Shown in pieces: positions 45,554 to 53,622 of a stretch of 64,000 nt of DNA. Below the pieces are notes generated by a model. It was given only the letters and a program-made list of their open reading frames with translations, was not told the DNA's origin and ran no database searches. This DNA is from Belliella alkalica (GTDB taxonomy: Bacteria > Bacteroidota > Bacteroidia > Cytophagales > Cyclobacteriaceae): positions 1 to 64,000 of the forward strand of contig NZ_JAKZGO010000002.1 of the NCBI RefSeq assembly GCF_022549785.1. The letters run 5' to 3'. The translations under genes and the position numbers were made by a program. Each line of letters starts with the position of its first letter. Position 1 is the stretch's first letter.

Positions 45554-46894
45554 ATGCTTAGAAGGTATTTGCTCTTTTCGCTGTTTCTCCTTTCGGGGTT
45601 TGCTCAATTAGCTGCACAAAATCAAATTACAGATTCCAATACGCCATTGCATCTGTTGCAGCCCGATTATCCGATTCCTTATGGAGTCACCAAAATTAAT
45701 GATATTGAAAGCGTGTTGGAAAAAGTCTATTTGTACCTCAACGAAGTCACACCTGCAAGACTGGTAGATAAAGCTTCTGGATCACCACTCAAGCCATCGC
45801 AGTTAGCAGATAGTCAAACGAGATTTGAAAAGGGTGATTTTAGACTCACAAGTTACGAATGGGGTGTGACTTATGCAGGTATGATGCTCGCTACACAATC
45901 CACTGGTGATCTTAGATTTGCTGATTATACATACGAAAGGTTGAGTTTTCTTTCTGGTCTTTTTTCAGAATCAAATGAAATTTTCATCAAAGATCCCCAA
46001 GCTGATTTTCCTTTGAAATCCATAGTTAATCCACACGCTTTAGATGATGCAGGGGCTATTTGTGCAGCGATGATCAAAGCACAAAAATTAGGGTTTCAAT
46101 CTGGATTAGAACCAATTATTGAGAATCTCATAAATTATATTTCTTCTAAAGAGTATAGGTTGGATGATGGAACTTTCGCAAGAAACAGACCTTTGAAAAA
46201 CACACTTTGGTTGGATGATTTATTTATGAGTGTTCCTGCTTTGGCATTATACGCTGATCAATCAGGAGATACTAAATACATGGACGATGCAGTTTCACAA
46301 GTTTTGCATTTTTCGGAGAGGATGTTCAATACAAGTTCAGGAATTTTCCGCCATGGTTGGGTAGAAAACTCAGGCAATGCACCGAGCTATTTTTGGGCAA
46401 GAGCAAATGGCTGGGCTTTTATGGCAATGGTGGAGCTTTTATCAGTTTTACCAAAAAATCACCCTAAGTATGAAATAGTATTGTCTTTGTATCAATCACA
46501 TGCTCTTGGATTGTCTTCTTTTCAATCTAGTACAGGATTTTGGCATCAGCTCTTGGATCGCAATGATTCTTATTTGGAAACTTCTGCAACAGCCATTTTT
46601 ACATATGGCTTTGCAAAAGGGATCAATGAAGGGTGGTTGGATTACAGAGTGTATGCTCCATTGACTCTTTCGGCTTGGAATGCAGTAGCTAGTAAGGTCA
46701 ATGATAAAGGTCAGGTCGAGGGCACATGTGTAGGTACAGGTATGGGCTTTGATCCTGCCTTTTATTATTACCGCCCCACCAATCTATTTGCTGCCCATAG
46801 TTATGGCCCCGTAATGTTGGCAGGTTCAGAAGTGATTTCATTATTGAAAAACCATAATTATGAAATCGATGAAACGGCTGTTCAGTTCAAATAA
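45554..46894 (+). CDS. Glycoside hydrolase family 105 (unsaturated uronyl hydrolase)
   Basis: This 446-residue protein has a signal peptide (ending QLAAQ) and the (alpha/alpha)6-barrel signatures of GH105/YteR-like enzymes: TSYEWGVTYAGMMLA, NPHALDDAGAICAAM with the likely catalytic Asp, NTLWLDDLFMSVPALA, YFWARANGWAFMAMVELL and a C-terminal GTCVGTGMGFDPAFYYYRP. The family removes unsaturated galacturonyl or glucuronyl residues from the ends made by lyases. It starts 5 bases after the DUF4861 gene, so lyase-like protein, DUF4861 protein and GH105 form one unit. Confidence 0.85.
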   Translation: MLRRYLLFSLFLLSGFAQLAAQNQITDSNTPLHLLQPDYPIPYGVTKINDIESVLEKVYLYLNEVTPARLVDKASGSPLKPSQLADSQTRFEKGDFRLTSYEWGVTYAGMMLATQSTGDLRFADYTYERLSFLSGLFSESNEIFIKDPQADFPLKSIVNPHALDDAGAICAAMIKAQKLGFQSGLEPIIENLINYISSKEYRLDDGTFARNRPLKNTLWLDDLFMSVPALALYADQSGDTKYMDDAVSQVLHFSERMFNTSSGIFRHGWVENSGNAPSYFWARANGWAFMAMVELLSVLPKNHPKYEIVLSLYQSHALGLSSFQSSTGFWHQLLDRNDSYLETSATAIFTYGFAKGINEGWLDYRVYAPLTLSAWNAVASKVNDKGQVEGTCVGTGMGFDPAFYYYRPTNLFAAHSYGPVMLAGSEVISLLKNHNYEIDETAVQFK

Positions 46895-46972
46895 TTTAAT
46901 CCATACTGGCAAAAAAGATTCAACCTTAGAAAATAATTACACAAAGTTGTTTGGAAAGAAGCAAAGCAAAAA

Positions 46973-48202
46973 ATGAAAAAGAATCAACTAATCCTTATCC
47001 TTATATTCTTGATATTTTTTGTAATATCCTTACTTACAAATATTCTAGGGCCAATAATACCAGCTATTATACAAAGTTTTTCTCTGAGTATGGGGCTAGC
47101 TGGATTTCTGCCATTTTCTTTTTTTGTCGCTTACGGTGTAATGTCTTTGCCTGCAGGTTTGCTGGTAGAGAAATACAGGGAAAAAAACATTTTGATTTTA
47201 TCGTTTGGTTTGGCTGCCTTTGGAGCTCTGATTTTTGCAATAAACACTACTTTTTCGGTTGCATTGTTTTCTCTTTTTATTATTGGGATTGGTATGGCTA
47301 TGCTTCAAGTAGTCATCAATCCATTACTTAGGACTACTGGAGGTGAAGAAAACTTTGCTTTTTATTCAGTTTTAGGGCAATTCGCATTTGGAGCTGCTTC
47401 TTTTTTGAGTCCGCAATTGTATAGTTTTTTGGTGAGAAATATCCATACAGAGACGCTTACTGGTCATATGGAATGGATGAATTCAATAGTTCCAAAAGAG
47501 CTCACTTGGATCTCGGTTTATTGGGTTTTTGCATTGATTGCTATCGTAATGATTTTGATCATTTCAGCTTTCAAGTTCCCTCAAGTCGATTTGCAGGAAG
47601 ACGAGAAAATTCAGCTGGGAAGTAATTTGAGAAACCTTCTTCGTAAGAGAATTGTCTGGTTGTATTTTTTTGGGATAATTTGCTATGTGGGCTCTGAGCA
47701 AGGTATTGCAAATTGGATATCAAAATTCCTTCAAGATTACCACAACTTAGATCCTGCTACCACAGGAGCTACGACAATTTCATATTTTTGGGGATTGTTG
47801 ACATTGGGTTGTCTATTGGGGTTGTTGCTGTTGAAGCTTTTGGATAGCAAATTGGTGTTGATCCTATTTAGTTCAGGTGCGATTTTATCATTAGTACTCG
47901 CTTTGAATGGTAGTCAAGAAGTTGCATTGGTTGCATTTCCCTTGACAGGTTTTTTCTTATCTGTCATGTGGTCGGTAATTATCTCCTTGGCACTCAATTC
48001 TGTATCATATGCTCACGGAACATTTGCTGGGATTCTTTGTAGCGGAATCGTTGGCGGAGCAATTTTCCCTTTGGTTATTGGTCAGTTGGCAGATCAAATT
48101 GGCCTGAGATATAGTTTATTCGTGCTTGTTTTGCCACTATCTTTCATTCTTTGCATAGGGATATGGGCAAAACCTTTGATTTCAAATTCGAGGATAAAAT
48201 AA
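46973..48202 (+). CDS. MFS sugar transporter (FucP/GluP-like)
   Basis: This 409-residue inner-membrane protein has 12 predicted helices. The start is typical of fucose/glucose:H+ symporters (LLTNILGPIIPAIIQSFSLS) and conserved GLLVEKYREK and GIGMAMLQVVINPLLRTTGG follow. It lies 78 bases after GH105 and probably imports the sugar or disaccharide released by the enzymes upstream. It differs clearly from the second permease at 56.7 kb, so the locus has two sugar importers, perhaps for two products. Substrate unknown. Confidence 0.8.
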   Translation: MKKNQLILILIFLIFFVISLLTNILGPIIPAIIQSFSLSMGLAGFLPFSFFVAYGVMSLPAGLLVEKYREKNILILSFGLAAFGALIFAINTTFSVALFSLFIIGIGMAMLQVVINPLLRTTGGEENFAFYSVLGQFAFGAASFLSPQLYSFLVRNIHTETLTGHMEWMNSIVPKELTWISVYWVFALIAIVMILIISAFKFPQVDLQEDEKIQLGSNLRNLLRKRIVWLYFFGIICYVGSEQGIANWISKFLQDYHNLDPATTGATTISYFWGLLTLGCLLGLLLLKLLDSKLVLILFSSGAILSLVLALNGSQEVALVAFPLTGFFLSVMWSVIISLALNSVSYAHGTFAGILCSGIVGGAIFPLVIGQLADQIGLRYSLFVLVLPLSFILCIGIWAKPLISNSRIK

Positions 48203-48284
48203 ATCTCAAATAGAATTGATTTTATCATAAGATTAAGCAAGTTTTACAAGATAAGTTACTCAACTCAACAGAAGTTATTGGCCT

Positions 48285-48298
48285 CCAACACTTGTTGG
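48285..48298. promoter_or_regulatory. Palindrome before the first SDR gene
   Basis: CCAACA-CT-TGTTGG is a perfect 6-base inverted repeat with a 2-base centre, 44 bases before the SDR start. The dyad form fits a LacI-family or similar operator, but it differs from the other two operator types in this window. Confidence 0.4.
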
Positions 48299-48342
48299 TT
48301 ATATAAAGTTATTCGGCGACGATTTCAAAAAAATAATCTAAA

Positions 48343-49098
48343 ATGAAGAATAAGACAATAGTTATTACAGGAGGAGCCAGTGGTATCGGTTTATCCATAA
48401 CAGTGAAATTTTTGTCAAAAGGGGCAAAAGTATTTATGCTTGATGTGAATGAAATACTTGGTCAATCGGTATTGGCAGATTTAAAAAAGACATATGAGCA
48501 CGTTCATTTTTTAACTTGTGATGTTAGTGATCAAGAGCAAGTGAATGAAGTTATCGCAAAAATATCAGAGCCAATTGATGTTTTGATCAATAATGCGGGG
48601 GTTTCCCATGTTGGAAATATAGAGAAGACAACTACTGCAGATTTTGATAGACTATTCAATATCAATGTTAAAGGAATTTTCAATTGTACCAAGGCAGTAA
48701 TATCAAAAATGAAAGGTCGGGGAGGAGTGATATTGAATATGGCGTCAATCGTTTCTTCGGTGGGGATTCCAGATAGGTTTGCTTATTCTATGACCAAAGG
48801 TGCGGTCCTTTCTATGACCTATTCGATTGCCTGTGATTATGTGAATGAAGGCATTCGATGCAATTGTCTATCCCCTGCCCGAATCCATACACCATTTGTA
48901 GATGATTTTTTGGCAAAAAATTACCCTGGTAAAGAGAAAGAAGTATATGATAAATTAGCCAAAACCCAACCGATTGGCCGCATGGGAACACCTGATGAAG
49001 TTGCTGAAGCTGCATACTTTATCTGTTCGGATCAGGCGGCATTTATTACAGGGACAAATTTTCCTGTAGATGGAGGTTTTGTAAGTATAAAAAATTAA
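48343..49098 (+). CDS. SDR oxidoreductase, probable 2-keto-3-deoxy-L-fuconate dehydrogenase
   Basis: This 251-residue short-chain dehydrogenase has the NAD-binding TGGASGIG, the NNAG block, the catalytic Ser and Y-x-x-x-K (RFAYSMTKGAVLSM). Its C-terminal part, ARIHTPFVDDFLAKNYPGKE and FITGTNFPVDGGF, resembles the enzymes that oxidise 2-keto-3-deoxy-L-fuconate to the 2,4-diketo compound. The next gene encodes the hydrolase for that product. In the L-rhamnose version of the pathway the equivalent enzyme uses the rhamnonate analogue, which cannot be excluded. Confidence 0.75.
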   Translation: MKNKTIVITGGASGIGLSITVKFLSKGAKVFMLDVNEILGQSVLADLKKTYEHVHFLTCDVSDQEQVNEVIAKISEPIDVLINNAGVSHVGNIEKTTTADFDRLFNINVKGIFNCTKAVISKMKGRGGVILNMASIVSSVGIPDRFAYSMTKGAVLSMTYSIACDYVNEGIRCNCLSPARIHTPFVDDFLAKNYPGKEKEVYDKLAKTQPIGRMGTPDEVAEAAYFICSDQAAFITGTNFPVDGGFVSIKN

Positions 49099-49103
49099 CA
49101 TGA

Positions 49104-49155
49104 TTATCCGCAATGATATTTGATGGCAATTTGAAGAATTGTATCATGCGGATAA
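49104..49155. repeat. Imperfect inverted repeat between SDR and FAH genes
   Basis: TTATCCGCAATGATA (49104-49118) pairs with TATCATGCGGATAA (49142-49155) with a single bulged A and a 23-base loop. It starts 6 bases after the SDR stop and precedes the FAH-family gene by about 100 bases. No T-run follows. It could be an RNA processing or regulatory structure. Confidence 0.55.
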
Positions 49156-49257
49156 GTGTCAACCTTCAAAAGTTGGCAGCTGCTGAATTTGAAACAAATA
49201 CATTATTAAATGTTGTAACTGCTGCGAAAGTGGATATACATACAATCAATTTAAAAT

Positions 49258-50112
49258 ATGAAGTTACTAAGATTTGGAAATGAAGGACAGGAGCGTCCGG
49301 GAATAGAAAACAAAAGTGGAGAGAGGCTGGATTGTTCGGCATTTGGGGAAGATTGGAATGAAGCATTCTTTGGGAGTGATGGGGTCAACCGTCTAAAATC
49401 TTGGCTGGAAAGCAATGAGGCTGGGTTGCCAAAAGTTGATAAAAGCATAAGATTGGGAAGCCCTATTGCCCGTCCATCGAAAATTATCTGTGTAGGATTG
49501 AATTATTCCCTGCATGCTAAGGAAAGTGGAATGGCTCTGCCTGAGTCTCCGGTTTTGTTTATGAAAGCTTCCTCGTCACTATGCGGTCCTTTTGATAAGA
49601 TAATAATTCCAAGAAACTCAGTGAAGACCGATTGGGAAGTTGAATTGGCAGTAGTAATAGGCAAAAAGGCTAGTTATGTAGATGAGTCAAATGCTGCCGA
49701 ACATATTGCAGGATATACTTTGCACAACGATGTGAGTGAGAGGGATTTTCAACTGAATCATGGCGGACAGTGGGTGAAGGGTAAAAGTGCGGATACATTT
49801 GCACCAATAGGGCCATATTTGGTTACGCCAGAAGAGTTACCAAACCCAGATAATCTTAGGCTTTGGCTAAAAGTAAATGATAAAATGATGCAGGATAGCA
49901 ATACATCAGATTTGGTATTCAAAATCCCCCATTTGATCAGTTACATCAGTCAATATATGACATTACTGCCAGGTGATGTGATTTCTACCGGTACACCGTC
50001 GGGTGTTGGCTTGGGCTTAAACCCACCTCAATATCTCAAAGCAGGTGATGTTGTAGAGCTTGGAATTGATGGCCTAGGAGTTGCAAAGCAGGAAGTGGTA
50101 TCTTGGCAATAA
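49258..50112 (+). CDS. Fumarylacetoacetate hydrolase family protein, probable 2,4-diketo-3-deoxy-L-fuconate hydrolase
   Basis: This 284-residue protein has the FAH fold core: KIICVGLNYSLHAKESG, PVLFMKASSSLCGP, the metal-ligand stretch TDWEVELAVVIGKKA, GYTLHNDVSERDFQ, KSADTFAPIGPYLV and GDVISTGTPSGVGLG. In the non-phosphorylating L-fucose route this family splits 2,4-diketo-3-deoxy-L-fuconate to pyruvate and L-lactate. Its place beside the SDR, GH29 and a FucP-type permease supports that role. Other FAH-family activities are possible. Confidence 0.8.
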   Translation: MKLLRFGNEGQERPGIENKSGERLDCSAFGEDWNEAFFGSDGVNRLKSWLESNEAGLPKVDKSIRLGSPIARPSKIICVGLNYSLHAKESGMALPESPVLFMKASSSLCGPFDKIIIPRNSVKTDWEVELAVVIGKKASYVDESNAAEHIAGYTLHNDVSERDFQLNHGGQWVKGKSADTFAPIGPYLVTPEELPNPDNLRLWLKVNDKMMQDSNTSDLVFKIPHLISYISQYMTLLPGDVISTGTPSGVGLGLNPPQYLKAGDVVELGIDGLGVAKQEVVSWQ

Positions 50113-50120
50113 AAAAATCA

Positions 50121-50152
50121 AGCCATTGGATTCATAAAGGTTTTCAATGGCT
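50121..50152 (+). terminator. Terminator after the FAH gene
   Basis: Arms AGCCATTG (50121-50128) and CAATGGCT (50145-50152), then ATTTTT. It overlaps the last codons of the convergent LacI gene. Confidence 0.6.
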
Positions 50153-51154
50153 ATTTTTCGTTGTTTCTCTATGCACTAAAGAAGTTTTGAGCTGCTCAGT
50201 CATAGGCAACTCGATATTTTCTTCAATAATTTTCAATAAAATTTCAGCTGCTCGTTTGCCGATTTCATAGGCAGGCTGTTTGACGGTGGATAACTGTGGG
50301 CTGATATATTGAGCCAAAGGCTCGTCTGCGTATCCTATTACTGAAATTTCTTCAGGGATTTTGCAATGCCTTTGTTTCAGAACTTTCACTATATCAAAGG
50401 CATTATAATCACTGAATGCAAAAAAAGCATCAATAGGAAATGTGTTCAAAGTATTATTCACATCATCCACGAAGGATTCACTATCACCGGCAATTACCAA
50501 CTCCTCTCGATAAGTTAAACCATTTTTTCTCAATGCTTCTTGATATCCCAGAAATCTGTTGAAGCTTGTAGAGATGTAATCAGGGCCTTTGATATGGACT
50601 ATGTTGCGACAACCGCTATCTATCAAGTATTGGACTGCTTCGAAGGCCCCATCAAAGTCATCTGTGATTACATAGGAGGTGTTTAAGTCTTCGCATATTC
50701 TGTCTAGCAAGACCAATGGCGTACCATAATCTATGATTTTGGAAAAATGATCTAGATTGTCTGAACTGTTTCCTGCAGCTGCCAGAATACCATCTACTCT
50801 GGCATCAAGGAGTGTTAGGCATGATTTTTCTTCTTTTTCTTTTAAAGCATCCGAAGTACATATCAAGAGCTGATAACCTTTTTGGTAGGTGATACTTTCT
50901 ATTCCTGCTAAGATCTTGTTGAAATAATTATGGGTAAATTCAGGAAGAATAAGGCCAATATTAAAAGTTTTGTTTGATACCATACTTTTTGCAATATGGT
51001 TTGGTCTATAGCCATATTTTTGGGCAAGATTGACAATTTGCTCTTTGCGCTTCGTACTAATACTTCCCAGTCCATTGAGAGCACGTGATACCGTGGAAGG
51101 TGTTACGTTAAGCTCTTTTGCCAAATCTGTGATACTTATTTTTTTCTTTTTCAT
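50144..51154 (-). CDS. LacI family transcriptional regulator (fucose locus)
   Basis: This 336-residue regulator has the N-terminal helix-turn-helix SITDLAKELNVTPSTVSRAL, the hinge region YRPNHIAKSMVSNKTFNIGL and an effector-binding domain (GILAAAGNSSDN, HIKGPDYISTSFNRFLGYQE, VIGYADEPLAQYI). It resembles the first LacI protein of the window in length and layout but is clearly a different protein. It is divergent from the mutarotase-GH29-dehydrogenase unit, and a dyad CAAACGTTTG lies between. Most likely it represses the fucose unit until a pathway sugar is present. Confidence 0.88.
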   Translation of the reverse strand: MKKKKISITDLAKELNVTPSTVSRALNGLGSISTKRKEQIVNLAQKYGYRPNHIAKSMVSNKTFNIGLILPEFTHNYFNKILAGIESITYQKGYQLLICTSDALKEKEEKSCLTLLDARVDGILAAAGNSSDNLDHFSKIIDYGTPLVLLDRICEDLNTSYVITDDFDGAFEAVQYLIDSGCRNIVHIKGPDYISTSFNRFLGYQEALRKNGLTYREELVIAGDSESFVDDVNNTLNTFPIDAFFAFSDYNAFDIVKVLKQRHCKIPEEISVIGYADEPLAQYISPQLSTVKQPAYEIGKRAAEILLKIIEENIELPMTEQLKTSLVHRETTKNSH

Positions 51155-51368
51155 ACTCTATTGAAGCCTCAAGGTACAAACATTACCCCATCAATTCAAT
51201 TTGTTTGGTATTTGGCAAGTTTGTTTTATCAATTGATGCAGGAATCTAATACAGACTTTCCCAAAACAAAAATTCTGAATGTATATCAACCCAATTTCAG
51301 CTAAATAGAAATTAGATTGAATTGCCCTTTTTGTGCTCTCACTAGAGTATTGACTTTTATCATTAAGG

Positions 51369-51378
51369 CAAACGTTTG
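51369..51378. promoter_or_regulatory. LacI-type operator for the fucose unit
   Basis: GGCAAACGTTTGAC (51367-51380) contains the perfect palindrome CAAACGTTTG, a form common for LacI-family operators. It lies between the divergent LacI gene and the mutarotase gene, 54 bases before the latter's start. Confidence 0.65.
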
Positions 51379-51409
51379 ACTGGAATTTATTTTAAATAAA
51401 AGCTAACAT

Positions 51410-51417
51410 TACCTTTG
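51410..51417 (+). promoter_or_regulatory. Promoter -7 element of the mutarotase unit
   Basis: TACCTTTG is an exact TAnnTTTG element, 15 bases before the mutarotase start. No good TTTG element stands at the expected distance upstream, which may mean that activation is needed or the leader is very short. Confidence 0.45.
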
Positions 51418-51431
51418 GTAAAATTGATAGA

Positions 51432-51767
51432 ATGAATACACATTATTTGGCTCTAGACCTTGATGAGCAATTGGAATCTATAGTATCCTATGAAAAATGG
51501 CATGAAAACGTCTGGCCGGAAGTCAAGAAAAGTATTCTTGACTCTGGGATAGTTGCTATGGAGATCTACAGATCAGGAAATCGACTTCTAATGGTATTAG
51601 ATGTAAATGAGGAATTTAGTTTCGAAGAAAAAGCCAAAATGGACGCCATCAACCCCATAGTTCAGGAATGGGAAACATTGATGGACAGATATCAAAAGAG
51701 ACTTCCTTGGGCAAAAGAAGGTCAAAAGTGGGTTTTGATGGAGAGGATTTTTCATCTTTCATCATAG
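51432..51767 (+). CDS. L-rhamnose/L-fucose mutarotase family protein
   Basis: This 111-residue protein belongs to the RhaM-type mutarotase family: LALDLDEQLESIVSYEKWHE, EIYRSGNRLLMVLDV, and a C-terminal P-W-A-x-E-G-x-K-W block (RLPWAKEGQKWVLMERIF). Members interconvert the anomers of 6-deoxy sugars. The family is usually named for L-rhamnose, but here the neighbours are a fucosidase and fucose-oxidation genes, so L-fucose is the likelier substrate. First gene of the unit on this strand. Confidence 0.83.
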   Translation: MNTHYLALDLDEQLESIVSYEKWHENVWPEVKKSILDSGIVAMEIYRSGNRLLMVLDVNEEFSFEEKAKMDAINPIVQEWETLMDRYQKRLPWAKEGQKWVLMERIFHLSS

Positions 51768-51871
51768 CAAAGATCGATGCAAGTAAGATTCTTTCAGTCC
51801 TATAGTCCTTCAAAATTTCCCCAAATACAAAGAGGAAATAGTAAATGAAAATTAACTAAACACCAAAATAA

Positions 51872-53527
51872 ATGAAAACCCTCAATAAATCTATTCTTTT
51901 TGGCATGTTCCTCAGCATAAGCCTAAGCATACATTCCTTCGGTCAAGAAGAGTTTTTATCGCCAGTAGGACCTCAAAATGAACCCCAACACACAGGGAAG
52001 TTTGAGCCCAACTGGGAATCACTCAGTCAGTACAATACTCCAGAGTGGTTTAGAGATGCCAAATTTGGAATATGGGCACATTGGGGACCTCAATGTCAAC
52101 CGGGACAAGGAGATTGGTATGCTCGAAATATGTATGATGAAGGCAGTAAAACTTATAATTGGCATGTTGAAAATTATGGACATCCTTCTGAAGCTGGTTT
52201 TATGGAAGTAATCCGCAGCTGGAAAGCGGAAAGATGGGATCCGGAAAAGTTAGTGGCACTCTACAAAAAAGCTGGTGCTCAGTATTTTTTTGCAATGGCA
52301 AATCATCATGACAACTTAGATTTGTGGGACAGTGAATATCAGGAATGGAATTCCGTAAATGTAGGTCCCAAGAGGAATATTATTCTGGAGTGGGCCGAAG
52401 CAGCCAAAACCAATGGGCTTCCTCTGGGATTAAGTGTGCATTCGGCACATGCATGGAGATGGTATGAATCATCTCAGTTAGCTGATGAAAATGGTCCTTA
52501 CAAAGGTGTACCTTATGATGGTAACTTGACAAAGGAAGATGGTAAAGGAAAATGGTGGGAGGGACTGGATCCACAAAACCTATATGCGCAAAATCATAAG
52601 TTGAGTGAAGGAAGTGAAGACATCAATAAAATCGATTCTCAGTGGGATTGGGAAAATGGGGCTGAAGTGCCATCTGTAGAGTATAGTGAAAACTTTTATA
52701 ACAGGTCTATAGATCTGATCAATAAATTCAATCCCGATTTGTTGTATTTTGATGATACCGGATTGCCGCTTTACCCAATATCTGATGCAGGGCTGAAGAT
52801 CGCCGCGCATTTTTACAATAGCAATATGGCGAAAAATGATGGCAAACTTGAGGCAGTATTATTTGGTAAGATTCTTACTGAAGATCAAAAAGAAGCACTC
52901 GTTTGGGATGTGGAAAGAGGTGCTCCAGCAGATTTGCAGCAAAAACCTTGGCAAACATGCACATGTATTGGGAATTGGCATTATAGTGAAGATGTTTACA
53001 ATCAGGATAGATACAAGTCTGCCAAGGATGTCATTCATATGCTTGTAGATGTGGTCAGTAAAAATGGCAATCTTTTGTTGAATGTTCCGATCAAGGGTGA
53101 TGGAAGTATAGATGATAAAGAAATCCAAATCGTAGAGAATATAGGCAAATGGATGGAAATCAATAAAGAAAGTATTTTTTCTACCAGACCATGGCAAGTT
53201 TTTGGTGAAGGGCCTTCAGTAGAAACAAAAAACCCAATCAATGCCCAAGGTTTTAATGAAGGTAAAATGAAGTTTACCGAGAAAGATATCCGATTCAACC
53301 AAAAAGGAAAGCTGCTTTATGCTACTGTTTTAGGACTTCCCTCTGAAACCGTTCACATCAAAAGCTTGGGTTCTCGGACTACTGGATTCAGAAAAATTAA
53401 AAAGATAGAACTGTTGGGAAGTTCTGAAAAAGTGAATTGGAAAATAAGCGAAAATATGCTGAGTATAGAACCTCCTAGTGACTTCCCAAATGACATTGCC
53501 TTGGTGTACAAAATCCATAGGAAGTAA
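51872..53527 (+). CDS. Glycoside hydrolase family 29 alpha-L-fucosidase
   Basis: This 551-residue protein has a signal peptide (ending SIHSFGQ), the GH29 start WFRDAKFGIWAHWGPQ, the AMANHHDNLDLWDS block and DLLYFDDTGLPL, where the first Asp after YF is the expected nucleophile. NLLLNVPIKGDGSI and a short C-terminal beta domain follow. It acts in the periplasm or at the surface and releases L-fucose, which feeds the dehydrogenase pathway encoded downstream. The acid/base residue varies within the family and I cannot place it. Linkage preference unknown. Confidence 0.87.
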   Translation: MKTLNKSILFGMFLSISLSIHSFGQEEFLSPVGPQNEPQHTGKFEPNWESLSQYNTPEWFRDAKFGIWAHWGPQCQPGQGDWYARNMYDEGSKTYNWHVENYGHPSEAGFMEVIRSWKAERWDPEKLVALYKKAGAQYFFAMANHHDNLDLWDSEYQEWNSVNVGPKRNIILEWAEAAKTNGLPLGLSVHSAHAWRWYESSQLADENGPYKGVPYDGNLTKEDGKGKWWEGLDPQNLYAQNHKLSEGSEDINKIDSQWDWENGAEVPSVEYSENFYNRSIDLINKFNPDLLYFDDTGLPLYPISDAGLKIAAHFYNSNMAKNDGKLEAVLFGKILTEDQKEALVWDVERGAPADLQQKPWQTCTCIGNWHYSEDVYNQDRYKSAKDVIHMLVDVVSKNGNLLLNVPIKGDGSIDDKEIQIVENIGKWMEINKESIFSTRPWQVFGEGPSVETKNPINAQGFNEGKMKFTEKDIRFNQKGKLLYATVLGLPSETVHIKSLGSRTTGFRKIKKIELLGSSEKVNWKISENMLSIEPPSDFPNDIALVYKIHRK

Positions 53528-53622
53528 GAAAACTTAAAAATCCACTATCTTAAAATGCTTGAATCATTAAGAATGCTTTTTTATTTAGGGAGAAATGATT
53601 GTGATAAATACGAAATTAACTT

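Noticed and set aside
49146-49280. 43-codon frame over the stem-loop before the FAH gene
   Set aside because: It overlaps the FAH start in another frame and has no protein-like features beyond its chance length.
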